Assembly (NCBI GenBank): GCA_020723255.1 | Contig: DYJH01000006.1 | Span: 1-43,232 of the forward strand | Direction of reading: 5' to 3' | DNA length: 43,232 nucleotides | Source: Desulfonema limicola | Lineage (GTDB): Bacteria; Desulfobacterota; Desulfobacteria; Desulfobacterales; RPRI01 | Program-made: the position numbers and the translations under genes | In this document: positions 20,355 to 28,693 of the stretch, one piece after another | Layout of the letters: each line of letters begins with the position of its first letter | How positions within the stretch are numbered: the first letter of the stretch is position 1 | The notes under the pieces: model-generated | What the model was told of the DNA's origin: nothing | What the model saw: the letters and a program-made list of their open reading frames with translations, nothing else | Database searches by the model: none

Positions 20355-20939
20355 ATGCAAAAACTCAGGTTACACGGCAATCAGAAAGGTTTTACATTGG
20401 TTGAAATTGCAATAGTGCTGGTTATTATCGGTTTGCTTATAGGCGGCATTCTGAAGGGTCAGGAAATGATCCAGAACGCCAAGATTAAGCGAGTCCAGAA
20501 ACAGGCTGATGAGATCAGGGCGGCTATGAACAGCTACCAGGATCGTTATGGCGCTCTTCCCGGCGATGATTCTGCTCCTACTGCTCACACTGGAGTTGCC
20601 GGTTTGACGGCAGGCAATAATAACGGGCAGATAAATGGCACAGGTCCTGCTAATGCCGAAGCTCTTTATATGTGCCGGCATTTAGCAGCTGCTAACCTTA
20701 TTTCAGGAACACCAACTATGGCTTCTTGTCCGCAAAATACTTTTGGAGGCGGAGCCTTCGTTCAATGGACAACATATGGAGGCATAACAGCCAACTGGAT
20801 AACTTTCACGCAGATACCCGCTGAAGTTGCAAGGGTCATTGATACGAGCATGGATGACGGTGCGAACGGCACAGGCACGGTGCAGGCAAGCGCTGCTTAT
20901 ATCAATGGCACGACAGTAACTACTTATATCCGTTTATAG
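20355..20939 (+). CDS. Cluster A type IV prepilin 1
   Basis: Class III signal KG|FTLVEIAIVLVIIGLLIGGILKGQEMIQNAK; Cys pair MCRHL..MASCPQ. Confidence 0.93.
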   Translation: MQKLRLHGNQKGFTLVEIAIVLVIIGLLIGGILKGQEMIQNAKIKRVQKQADEIRAAMNSYQDRYGALPGDDSAPTAHTGVAGLTAGNNNGQINGTGPANAEALYMCRHLAAANLISGTPTMASCPQNTFGGGAFVQWTTYGGITANWITFTQIPAEVARVIDTSMDDGANGTGTVQASAAYINGTTVTTYIRL

Positions 20940-20958
20940 TTTTTAAGTACAGTTAAAC

Positions 20959-21006
20959 ATCCGGCGGCTTTGTAAAAAGTATCATATTTTTACAAAGCCG
21001 CCGGAT
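20959..21006. other. 20-bp perfect stem / 8-nt loop hairpin between two prepilin genes (transcriptional attenuator or RNA-processing candidate)
   Basis: ATCCGGCGGCTTTGTAAAAA 20959-20978; loop GTATCATA; TTTTTACAAAGCCGCCGGAT 20987-21006. Confidence 0.75.
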
Positions 21007-21031
21007 ATTCCACAGACTATAAAAGCAGTTT

Positions 21032-21910
21032 ATGACTATTAATAAGGAAAAAGGTTTTACCTTAATAGAGATTGCCATTGTTATGGTAATAATTGGCATT
21101 CTTGTGGGCAGCAGCATTCCGATAATGCGGGTGCTTCATGAACGAAAATTGAGGGAGCAAAACCTTGAATATCTCCAGCAGGCAAAAGAAGCAATAATAA
21201 ACTTTGCGATAATTAACGGGCGGCTGCCTTTGGAGGATATTACTATTCCTGCTATTCCTCCTGTTCCTCCGGATGGTCATGAGGATGCGGGCTCGGCCGG
21301 CAATCCTAACGGAAATTTGCCTTATTTGGATCTCAATCTTCCGGCAACCGATCCTTATGGCCGGGTCCTTAAGTATATAGTTAACGGCGGCCTGACAATC
21401 AACAGACAAACAACCTGTAATACCCTGTTAACAGGTCTTGCCGGCAACCCGCTGGCAGTTGATGCTGGAGGAGCTGTTACTGCATTTCCCGTGGCTGCTG
21501 TTCTTATCAGCAATGGTCCTACAACGCCCTTTAATTTGGTTGTCGGCGCATTTAGCGGAAATAATGCGACAGGAAGTCCCAATTATATAAAGTCGTTTCT
21601 TACAAATAGTTTTGATGATGAGGCAGTATATATCGGAGGGTTTGAACTATATGGAAAAGTTTGCGGTAATTTCACAACCGCTTCAATAAATAATACTTCT
21701 GCCGCACCTGTATATGTGCGAAAGATAGGACCTGGAACTCCCGCCAATGTTGGAATGCTGTCAGCCGGCAGCATAGCAACATATACGTTTACACCAGGAA
21801 CTCAGATCGGTATATATAACAATCTATCCGGTACCCCGCCAACTGTTGGCTCAAACCCAGCCACTCCGGTTATTGCAGCCGGTGAAGGGCTTGTTATAAC
21901 TATTCCTTAG
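21032..21910 (+). CDS. Cluster A type IV prepilin-like protein 2 (large)
   Basis: MTINKEKG|FTLIEIAIVMVIIGILVGSSIPIMRVL; 292 aa. Confidence 0.9.
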   Translation: MTINKEKGFTLIEIAIVMVIIGILVGSSIPIMRVLHERKLREQNLEYLQQAKEAIINFAIINGRLPLEDITIPAIPPVPPDGHEDAGSAGNPNGNLPYLDLNLPATDPYGRVLKYIVNGGLTINRQTTCNTLLTGLAGNPLAVDAGGAVTAFPVAAVLISNGPTTPFNLVVGAFSGNNATGSPNYIKSFLTNSFDDEAVYIGGFELYGKVCGNFTTASINNTSAAPVYVRKIGPGTPANVGMLSAGSIATYTFTPGTQIGIYNNLSGTPPTVGSNPATPVIAAGEGLVITIP

Positions 21911-21914
21911 ATGT

Positions 21915-23123
21915 TTACTTAAATTTACTAATAACATCATACAAAGGCAGCAAAATAGAAACGGCGATAAGGCCGAATACGCCGCCCAGAAAAACTATGG
22001 AAAGCGGTTCCATCAGGTTTATCAAAGTTTGAACAGACCGTTTGACTTCGTTATTAAAATAATTGCCAAGCCTGGTAAAAGCCACATCAAGTGTTCCTGT
22101 GATTTCGCCATTTTTTATAGAACCGAGCAAAAGAGGAGGAAATCCTCCGGCCTTATCGAAGCCATCGGCAATTGTAAGTCCATTCTGAATGTTCTCGTAA
22201 GCTTTCTTCAGCCGTCCTTCAAGAAAAAGGTTTCCAAGAATATTATCTGTTAAAGTTTCGAAGATGCTGTGAAGGTTCATGCCCGCAGAGTACATGGCAG
22301 CAAAATTCTGGCTCAGTCTGGCCATTACGATATTGGTGGCAATATGTCCGAAAACAGGAATCTTCAGCAGGTACTGATGGATCAGAATCTTTCCTTGTTT
22401 TGTTTTCCCGAATGCCAGAAACAAAATCACAAAAACGGCAAGACATATGATGCTGTAAAGCCAGTTTTCTTTCACAAAGGTGCTTATGAAAAGCAAAGCC
22501 CGGGTTACAGCCGGCAGAGGAATGCCCATCTCTTTGAGCATAGCGGCCATTTTGGGCAGCACATAGCCTACCCATACTGCGATTACTCCAAAAAGGGAAA
22601 GAATGATAAACGAAGGATAAATTGTGGCGCGCTTTATGGTGGACCGGATATCTTCTTTCCATTCCAGAAATTCAGCAAGTTTTTTAATACTATTATGTAA
22701 TATGCCGGATAGTTCCCCCATGCGAATGATGCCGATATCAAGCTTTTGAAACACCTTTGGAAAACGACTCATGGCTTCGTGTATTGAGGAGCCTCCCTCT
22801 ATGGACGTCTTCAATTCTGCGATTATTTTGCACAGAACCTTGCTTGGAATAATTTTTTCACTTTCTTCAAGAGCAGAAAGAACGGAAAAGCCCAGCTCCA
22901 GCGTTTGGGAAAGCCGGTAATAGAATTCTATTAATATGCGCGGTTTAACTGTGCCTGAAAGCAGTTTCTCCGCGCCCATGCCTCCTTTTGTCAGGCGGCT
23001 ATCAACCAGCGTGAGTCCGGCTTCGCTTAAACGTTTTTCTAGTTCCTTATCGGTAGCAGCATATACAGCGCCTTTTTTCAACTCTCCTTTGCCGTCAACG
23101 GCTTTGTACTTGAACTCAGGCAT
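21915..23123 (-). CDS. Cluster A PilC/GspF inner membrane platform protein
   Basis: 402 aa; FKYKAVDGKGELKKGAVYAATDKELEKRL, two T2SSF repeats, MEPLSIVFLGGVFGLIAVSILLPLYDVISKF. Confidence 0.95.
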   Translation of the reverse strand: MPEFKYKAVDGKGELKKGAVYAATDKELEKRLSEAGLTLVDSRLTKGGMGAEKLLSGTVKPRILIEFYYRLSQTLELGFSVLSALEESEKIIPSKVLCKIIAELKTSIEGGSSIHEAMSRFPKVFQKLDIGIIRMGELSGILHNSIKKLAEFLEWKEDIRSTIKRATIYPSFIILSLFGVIAVWVGYVLPKMAAMLKEMGIPLPAVTRALLFISTFVKENWLYSIICLAVFVILFLAFGKTKQGKILIHQYLLKIPVFGHIATNIVMARLSQNFAAMYSAGMNLHSIFETLTDNILGNLFLEGRLKKAYENIQNGLTIADGFDKAGGFPPLLLGSIKNGEITGTLDVAFTRLGNYFNNEVKRSVQTLINLMEPLSIVFLGGVFGLIAVSILLPLYDVISKFK

Positions 23124-25563
23124 ATGCCACCACTCTCAGAACTTCTTCCAGAGATGTTATTCCGCATTGAATCTTTCTTAATGCCTGTTTGAGCAGCAGG
23201 CTGGTTCCTGATTTAACAGCAGCGTCTTCTATCGCGCTTTGGGTAGCTCCTGAAAAGATCAGTTCCAGGATCTCACGGTTTATCATAATGATCTCATAAA
23301 CGGCTATCCTGCCGCTGTATCCGGAATTGTTGCAGATATCGCATCCGACGGCTTTTAGCATTTCGGCAGGAGGTTCTAAGCCGTTTTTGATGAAAATTTC
23401 TTTATCTTCCTCTTGCGTAAATCGTACAGCAGCGCAGTGCGGGCACAACTTCCTAAGAAGCCTCTGTGCTGCTATCATTGACAAGGACGATGCCAGCATA
23501 CTTGGATTTACGCCAAGATCGGTCAGCCTGTTTATTGCAGATGCCGCATCATTTGTGTGCAAAGTTGATAAAACAAGATGCCCGGTAATAGAAGCGCGGA
23601 TGGCAAGTTCTGCAGTTTCCTGATCCCTGATTTCACCGACCAGTATAACATCAGGATCCTGACGCATTGCCGAACGAAGCGCACTTGCGAAGGTTAATCC
23701 GGCTTTGGGATTTACCGCAGTCTGTCTGATTGTGGGAATGACGTATTCAATAGGATCTTCTACGGTCATAACATTAATATGAGGGCTGTTTATTGTCATG
23801 AGGGCCGAATACAAAGTTGTGGTTTTGCCTGAACCTGTAGGACCGGTAACAAGTATCAAACCATAGGGACGATGGATGCCCTTTTTGAATCTTGCGTGAT
23901 CCTCCTTCTCAAAACCAAGCCTTTCCAGGTTTCCCACAACTCCGCTGTATATTAAAAGCCTCATAACAACCGTTTCGCCTAGATGAGTGGGAAAAGTGGA
24001 AATACGGATGTTGACATCTTCACCTTTACCGGAAAATTTGAATCGGCCGTCAAGTGGGATGTTAGGATTTGAGATGTCCATATCTCCCATAATTTTAAAG
24101 CGCGTAATCAGGCTCTGCTGAAATTGCTTAGGGAAAAGATATTTCTGATGCAAAACGCCGTCAACACGGTAATAGACTCTCACAAGATTGGTGTCTGCCA
24201 CGATATGTATATCGCTTGCATTAAGAACTCTTCCTTTTTCAATGATAAGATCAGCAAGTTTTATATTCTGACTCTCATTAAATCCGGCCCCCGTGATACT
24301 GGATCTGATTATGTTATCGATTTCTTCGTCTATAATGGCGGCCGTTTTATAATATAACTCAATAGAATTCTGTATCCATTCCTTTGGCGCAATGTAAGAT
24401 TCTACCCGGCAGTTTGTCATTCTGCTCAGGTTGTCATTAACTATTACATCAAAAGGGTTGGATGTGGCTATCTTGATGGTTTGTCCGTCTTTGGCAAACG
24501 GGAATATTTTATGGGCCGTTACAAATTTTTCAGGAATGCTTGCTATGAGATCGAAATCAATTTTTATGCCTGATATATCTACAATTTTGGCGCCGCTTTG
24601 TACCGCAAGGGCCATCTGCATCTGCTCTTCGCTTATCCAGTCGAGGCGAACCAATACACTTCCCAGCATTACCCCGGTTCTTTTTGCTTCCATGAGCGCC
24701 ATCTCAAGCTGGTCGTTTCCGATAAAACCCATCTCAAGCAATATGTCGCCTATCCGCTTTTTTGCCATTGCTTTATCGCCGGGTTGTGCAGGCGAGGCTG
24801 ATATACGGATATTTATGCCGCCGCCTTTACCGGAAAACTTGATGCGGCCTTCAAGAGGAAGATCGGATTTTTCAATATTTATGTTCCCCATGATTTTAAA
24901 ACGTGTGATCAGACCCTGTTGAAAGTGTTTGGGAAAAGTGTATTCCTGAAGTATTTTATTATCTGTGCGGTAATGGATTCTTACCATATTGGTGTCTGAA
25001 ACCATATTTATATCGCCGGCATCAAGCACCCGCCCTTTTTCTATGAGCAGATCGGCCAGTCTTATATTGCTGTTTTCATCAAGCTGTTTACCGGCAGGCA
25101 ATGAACCGGCGATCCTGGCGATTTCTTCATCAATTTTAGACAGGCCTTTATAATGCTGTGTTATAGAGTTTATTATCCACTTGCTTGAAGCAATGTAAAA
25201 CTCTATCCTGCAGCCTGTCATCCGCTCAAGATTGTCCCTAACTATAACATCATAAGGATTTGATGTAGCAACCTTTATAGTTTTTCCATCTTGTGATAAA
25301 GGGAGTATGCAGTGGGTTGCAGCAAAAGATTCGGGAATTCGTGCAATCAGGCTGTAATCAATAACTGCGTTTGATGTGTCCATTATGTTTGCTCCGCTAT
25401 GAACAGACATAGCCGTATGCATTTTTTCTTCAGTTATGAATCCCATGCGGAGTAAAACATTTCCCAGCATTGCTCCGGTTCTTATTGTTTCAGCAAGCGC
25501 CTTTTCGAGCTGGCTCTTCTCTATAAATTTCATTTCCAGTAATATGTCGCCAAATTTTTTCAT
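23116..25563 (-). CDS. Cluster A GspE/MshE ATPase with tandemly duplicated N-terminal region
   Basis: 815 aa; MshEN + N2D-like unit at aa 1-266 and again at ~267-533, followed by a single ATPase core GPTGSGKTTTLYSALM, VEDPIEY, RQDPDVILVGEIRDQETAELAIRAS, CPHC..CDIC. Confidence 0.93.
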   Translation of the reverse strand: MKKFGDILLEMKFIEKSQLEKALAETIRTGAMLGNVLLRMGFITEEKMHTAMSVHSGANIMDTSNAVIDYSLIARIPESFAATHCILPLSQDGKTIKVATSNPYDVIVRDNLERMTGCRIEFYIASSKWIINSITQHYKGLSKIDEEIARIAGSLPAGKQLDENSNIRLADLLIEKGRVLDAGDINMVSDTNMVRIHYRTDNKILQEYTFPKHFQQGLITRFKIMGNINIEKSDLPLEGRIKFSGKGGGINIRISASPAQPGDKAMAKKRIGDILLEMGFIGNDQLEMALMEAKRTGVMLGSVLVRLDWISEEQMQMALAVQSGAKIVDISGIKIDFDLIASIPEKFVTAHKIFPFAKDGQTIKIATSNPFDVIVNDNLSRMTNCRVESYIAPKEWIQNSIELYYKTAAIIDEEIDNIIRSSITGAGFNESQNIKLADLIIEKGRVLNASDIHIVADTNLVRVYYRVDGVLHQKYLFPKQFQQSLITRFKIMGDMDISNPNIPLDGRFKFSGKGEDVNIRISTFPTHLGETVVMRLLIYSGVVGNLERLGFEKEDHARFKKGIHRPYGLILVTGPTGSGKTTTLYSALMTINSPHINVMTVEDPIEYVIPTIRQTAVNPKAGLTFASALRSAMRQDPDVILVGEIRDQETAELAIRASITGHLVLSTLHTNDAASAINRLTDLGVNPSMLASSLSMIAAQRLLRKLCPHCAAVRFTQEEDKEIFIKNGLEPPAEMLKAVGCDICNNSGYSGRIAVYEIIMINREILELIFSGATQSAIEDAAVKSGTSLLLKQALRKIQCGITSLEEVLRVVAYA

Positions 25564-26663
25564 TTGATATTATTCAGTTCCTTTTCAGTAAATGCTGTTA
25601 AAAGCAGCACACGGTCTTCAACGGATTTTTTTTCTTTATCGGACGACCAGCCGTTTTTTTCAAGAAATGTCCGATAATACCGTAGAGCATCTTTGTAATT
25701 TTTCATTTTGTCATAAAGTATTGCCATGTTGAATATGAGTGTGGTGCTTCCCGGATCTTTTTTTTCTGCCATCTCATAGGATTGCTTCGCTTCATCTAAT
25801 CGTCCGAGCCGGCTCAGAGCTGCTGCTTTATGGCAATAGATGTCAAACAAAGGCGCATCTGCAATTTTTTGCGCATCGTCCAGCAGAGAAATTGCTAAAT
25901 CGGGTTTACCTGTTTCTATTCCGGCTATAGCCAGATTGACCATAACAAGCGGGTTGTTTCGTTCATTTTCATATAAGTCATAAAGAATCGGCAAAGCAGA
26001 GGCAAACTCCCGGTTTTCCAGATATGCACAAGAAAGGTTAAACAGCGCATCTCTGTTTTTAGGGTCTTTATCAAGCACCTGCCGGTAAATCATTATAGCT
26101 TCTTTGATTCTGTTCTGCCTGTGATATTGAACTGCTTTTTCATAAAAAGGTTTTATAAGTTCATTTTTTATAGTAGTTTGATGCGGGGAAAATCCGGACG
26201 AAGAGGGCAGGGCGGAAGGCGTTTTTTGTGTTGGTTTTGGCGATAATTCAGGCTTTGATGGCGTATTTGGTTTTTTTTCTGCTTTTTTGAAAGTATCTTT
26301 TGTTTGTGCGGGGAGCTGCGAAGCTGGTTTTCCCGGCAAATTTATTTGGACCTCATTATTTTTTGCCTCTTGCACAGACGAAATACCGGCTGGCTGAAGA
26401 GATCCGGCAGTCAGATGTTCCTGTGTCGCCGTCACAAGATCAGGAGCCTGGGGCAGGGGAGGGCTTATTCTTTTTGGCGAAAGCATGTCGGTTAAATATG
26501 GAAGCGCAAGGCCTATAGCTATTGCAAGACATGCTATTAATCCATAAATTATAAACTTTGTTTTTGGTTGAATTTTACCGGTTTTATTAAACAAAGGTGG
26601 CGGAGTATTTAGACGCTGGTTTTCCTTTTCTTTTTTTCTTAAGGCCGCATTAAGCAGGCTCAT
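25560..26663 (-). CDS. Cluster A TPR protein with N-terminal TM (MshN-like position)
   Basis: TM FIIYGLIACLAIAIGLALPYL, Pro-rich linker, TPRs (KEAIMIYRQVLDKDPKNRDALFNLSCAYLENREFASALPIL). ORF track begins at 26726 (TTG inside a repeat); MSLLNAALRKKEKENQ at 26663 with upstream GGGGGAAAG is the more plausible start. Confidence 0.8.
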   Translation of the reverse strand: MSLLNAALRKKEKENQRLNTPPPLFNKTGKIQPKTKFIIYGLIACLAIAIGLALPYLTDMLSPKRISPPLPQAPDLVTATQEHLTAGSLQPAGISSVQEAKNNEVQINLPGKPASQLPAQTKDTFKKAEKKPNTPSKPELSPKPTQKTPSALPSSSGFSPHQTTIKNELIKPFYEKAVQYHRQNRIKEAIMIYRQVLDKDPKNRDALFNLSCAYLENREFASALPILYDLYENERNNPLVMVNLAIAGIETGKPDLAISLLDDAQKIADAPLFDIYCHKAAALSRLGRLDEAKQSYEMAEKKDPGSTTLIFNMAILYDKMKNYKDALRYYRTFLEKNGWSSDKEKKSVEDRVLLLTAFTEKELNNIK

Positions 26664-26710
26664 CTTTCCCCCATAAACGCTAAGTGATTTTATCAAGTTT
26701 GTTAATAAAA

Positions 26711-26889
26711 ATAGAATATCGAACAAGAAATTTCGAATTATGAAATTTTAGTTCTTACTCTTTGCAGTTTTAATGCTTGTAACAAATATTGATATTAGTT
26801 AATCGTTTTCATCAATTAAAGGTTCAGCTTTTGATTCCGGCTTTATTAAATTTGCTTTCATAATCATTATTCCTTGTTCGATATTCTAT
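26711..26889. repeat. MITE-like element, 17-bp perfect terminal inverted repeats
   Basis: ATAGAATATCGAACAAG 26711-26727 vs CTTGTTCGATATTCTAT 26873-26889 (exact reverse complement). Confidence 0.7.
26799..26867 (-). CDS. Candidate 22-aa small ORF inside the inverted-repeat element
   Basis: MIMKANLIKPESKAEPLIDEND read on the minus strand with upstream AAGGAATA; may be fortuitous. Confidence 0.2.
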   Translation of the reverse strand: MIMKANLIKPESKAEPLIDEND

Positions 26890-26952
26890 ATTCAAATTAC
26901 ATTTATAGCTTTTATGGATCGTTTTCCCCGTAAACTTCAATAGTTGCTTTAT

Positions 26953-28443
26953 TTATCGTAGTACAACTACCGGATATATTTCTGGAATAGATATTTTATT
27001 GGTAGCGTGTTCCGCTCCTTCTCTTGTGACAAAAGCGCCTATCAGCAGCCTGTAACTGCTCTCTCCAACATTCTGTATATAGCCGTCATAACGGTTTGCT
27101 TTAAGGACACCCATAATTCGGTTCATGGCTTCCTGAGACACCCCTTCACCTGCCTGGATGGCCCAGGGCGCTTCAAGAACGATAGCATCTGTGAGTCCAT
27201 GTTCGGTGATGTAATTATGGGCAGCAGCTTTGTTGTCAAAACGCCCTAAAAAATGTCTGTGCCAGATTCCATCCTTACCCAGATCGACTTCTACCCAGTG
27301 AGAATCTATGCCTTTGTTTCTAAACAGCGAAGCTTCTCCAGACACCCGTTCAGAAAAACGATGCGAAGCAAGCAGTATGGTATATGAAGGCTGTATCCGT
27401 TCAGGCTGTAGAAAGCTGCTTTTATGATTCAATGCCGGTTTTGTTTTTGTGTTATTTATTGAAGGTATCAACTTAGGCTTTCCAAATACCCAAAATCCCA
27501 TAGAACCGGCAAAAACAGCAATAGCTAATAGAATAATCGCAAATGCATAGCGATAATATGGTTTATTGATAAAAGATTTTATTTGGGTATATTCAGTAAT
27601 GCCGATTTCCTTAAGCGCTTTGTTAACATGATGTTTATTGATTGTATATTCGTTTGTCAAATAGCAGGCGATAAGAGAATAGTCGCAGATTCTGTTGATA
27701 AGCCGAGGTATGCCCCTTGAGGCCTTATATATAGCGTTTATGGCTGAAATGGTGAAACGGACCTGCCCCTTGTTTCCTGCGATGAAAAGTCTTCTTTCAA
27801 TATAGCCCGATATCTCTTCTTTTTTAAGATAATCCAGATTGCAGCTTATGGCGATTCTCTGGCGCAACTGTCTTAATTCGGGCTTTGAAATAGTGGCAAG
27901 GAGTTCGGGCTGACCGACAAGAACTATCTGAAGCAGCTTTTCCTTGTCTGTTTCCAGGTTTGACAGCAGGCGCAGATCTTCTAGAGCTTCTATCGGCATA
28001 GTCTGGGCGTCATCAATGATTATTACAACCGGTTTTGCGCGGTCGGTTGCAAGAAGAAAAGAATTCAGGCTGTTCATCAGCTCTTTTTTACCGGCGCAGG
28101 CAGAGTATTCTACTCCCAGGTCATCTAATATTGCAGCTATGATTTCAATTCCGGAAAGAGAAGGATTAATTATATAAACTGTTTCTGCATTTCCCTCAAG
28201 CCTGTCCAGAACTGATCTGCAAATGGTGGTCTTGCCGGTTCCAACCTCGCCGGTGAGAAGAACAAATCCTAAGCGGTTTTTGATGCCGTAAATAATTTTT
28301 TCAATTACGCTCTGGTGCGTGCTTGAAAGAAAAAGAAATCCCGGATCAGGAGTTATGGAAAAGGGACCCTCATTGAACTGAAAAAAATTAAGGTATATGC
28401 CTTCAAGAGGTATCTGTGCGCTATCGATTCGTTGATTTGACAT
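26953..28443 (-). CDS. Cluster A ExeA/MshM-like AAA ATPase with C-terminal SPOR-like domain
   Basis: FFQFNEGPFSITPDPGFLFLSSTHQSVIEKIIYGI, TGEVGTGKTTICRSVLDRL, VIIIDDAQTMP, PRLINRICD; TM; SPOR-like tail. Confidence 0.93.
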   Translation of the reverse strand: MSNQRIDSAQIPLEGIYLNFFQFNEGPFSITPDPGFLFLSSTHQSVIEKIIYGIKNRLGFVLLTGEVGTGKTTICRSVLDRLEGNAETVYIINPSLSGIEIIAAILDDLGVEYSACAGKKELMNSLNSFLLATDRAKPVVIIIDDAQTMPIEALEDLRLLSNLETDKEKLLQIVLVGQPELLATISKPELRQLRQRIAISCNLDYLKKEEISGYIERRLFIAGNKGQVRFTISAINAIYKASRGIPRLINRICDYSLIACYLTNEYTINKHHVNKALKEIGITEYTQIKSFINKPYYRYAFAIILLAIAVFAGSMGFWVFGKPKLIPSINNTKTKPALNHKSSFLQPERIQPSYTILLASHRFSERVSGEASLFRNKGIDSHWVEVDLGKDGIWHRHFLGRFDNKAAAHNYITEHGLTDAIVLEAPWAIQAGEGVSQEAMNRIMGVLKANRYDGYIQNVGESSYRLLIGAFVTREGAEHATNKISIPEIYPVVVLR

Positions 28444-28693
28444 CGTAATCGTGAACCTATTGTTATTGAGAACCAGAAGAATTTTATGTATTTTTTACTA
28501 TGATACAATAATTGAAAGCCGGAGCAAAGTCAATTGATAACTAAGTTTTTGTTTTTTTATATTCAAGAAGCTGTTGTAAGATTTTGAAAAGTATGATAAG
28601 GACGAGTTCTATGATATGAAGGCTTTGATATGCATGAGCAAATATTTTTTGCAGCGCCTTTAATTGAATAGTTAAAGCAACGGGAGTCCGGTT

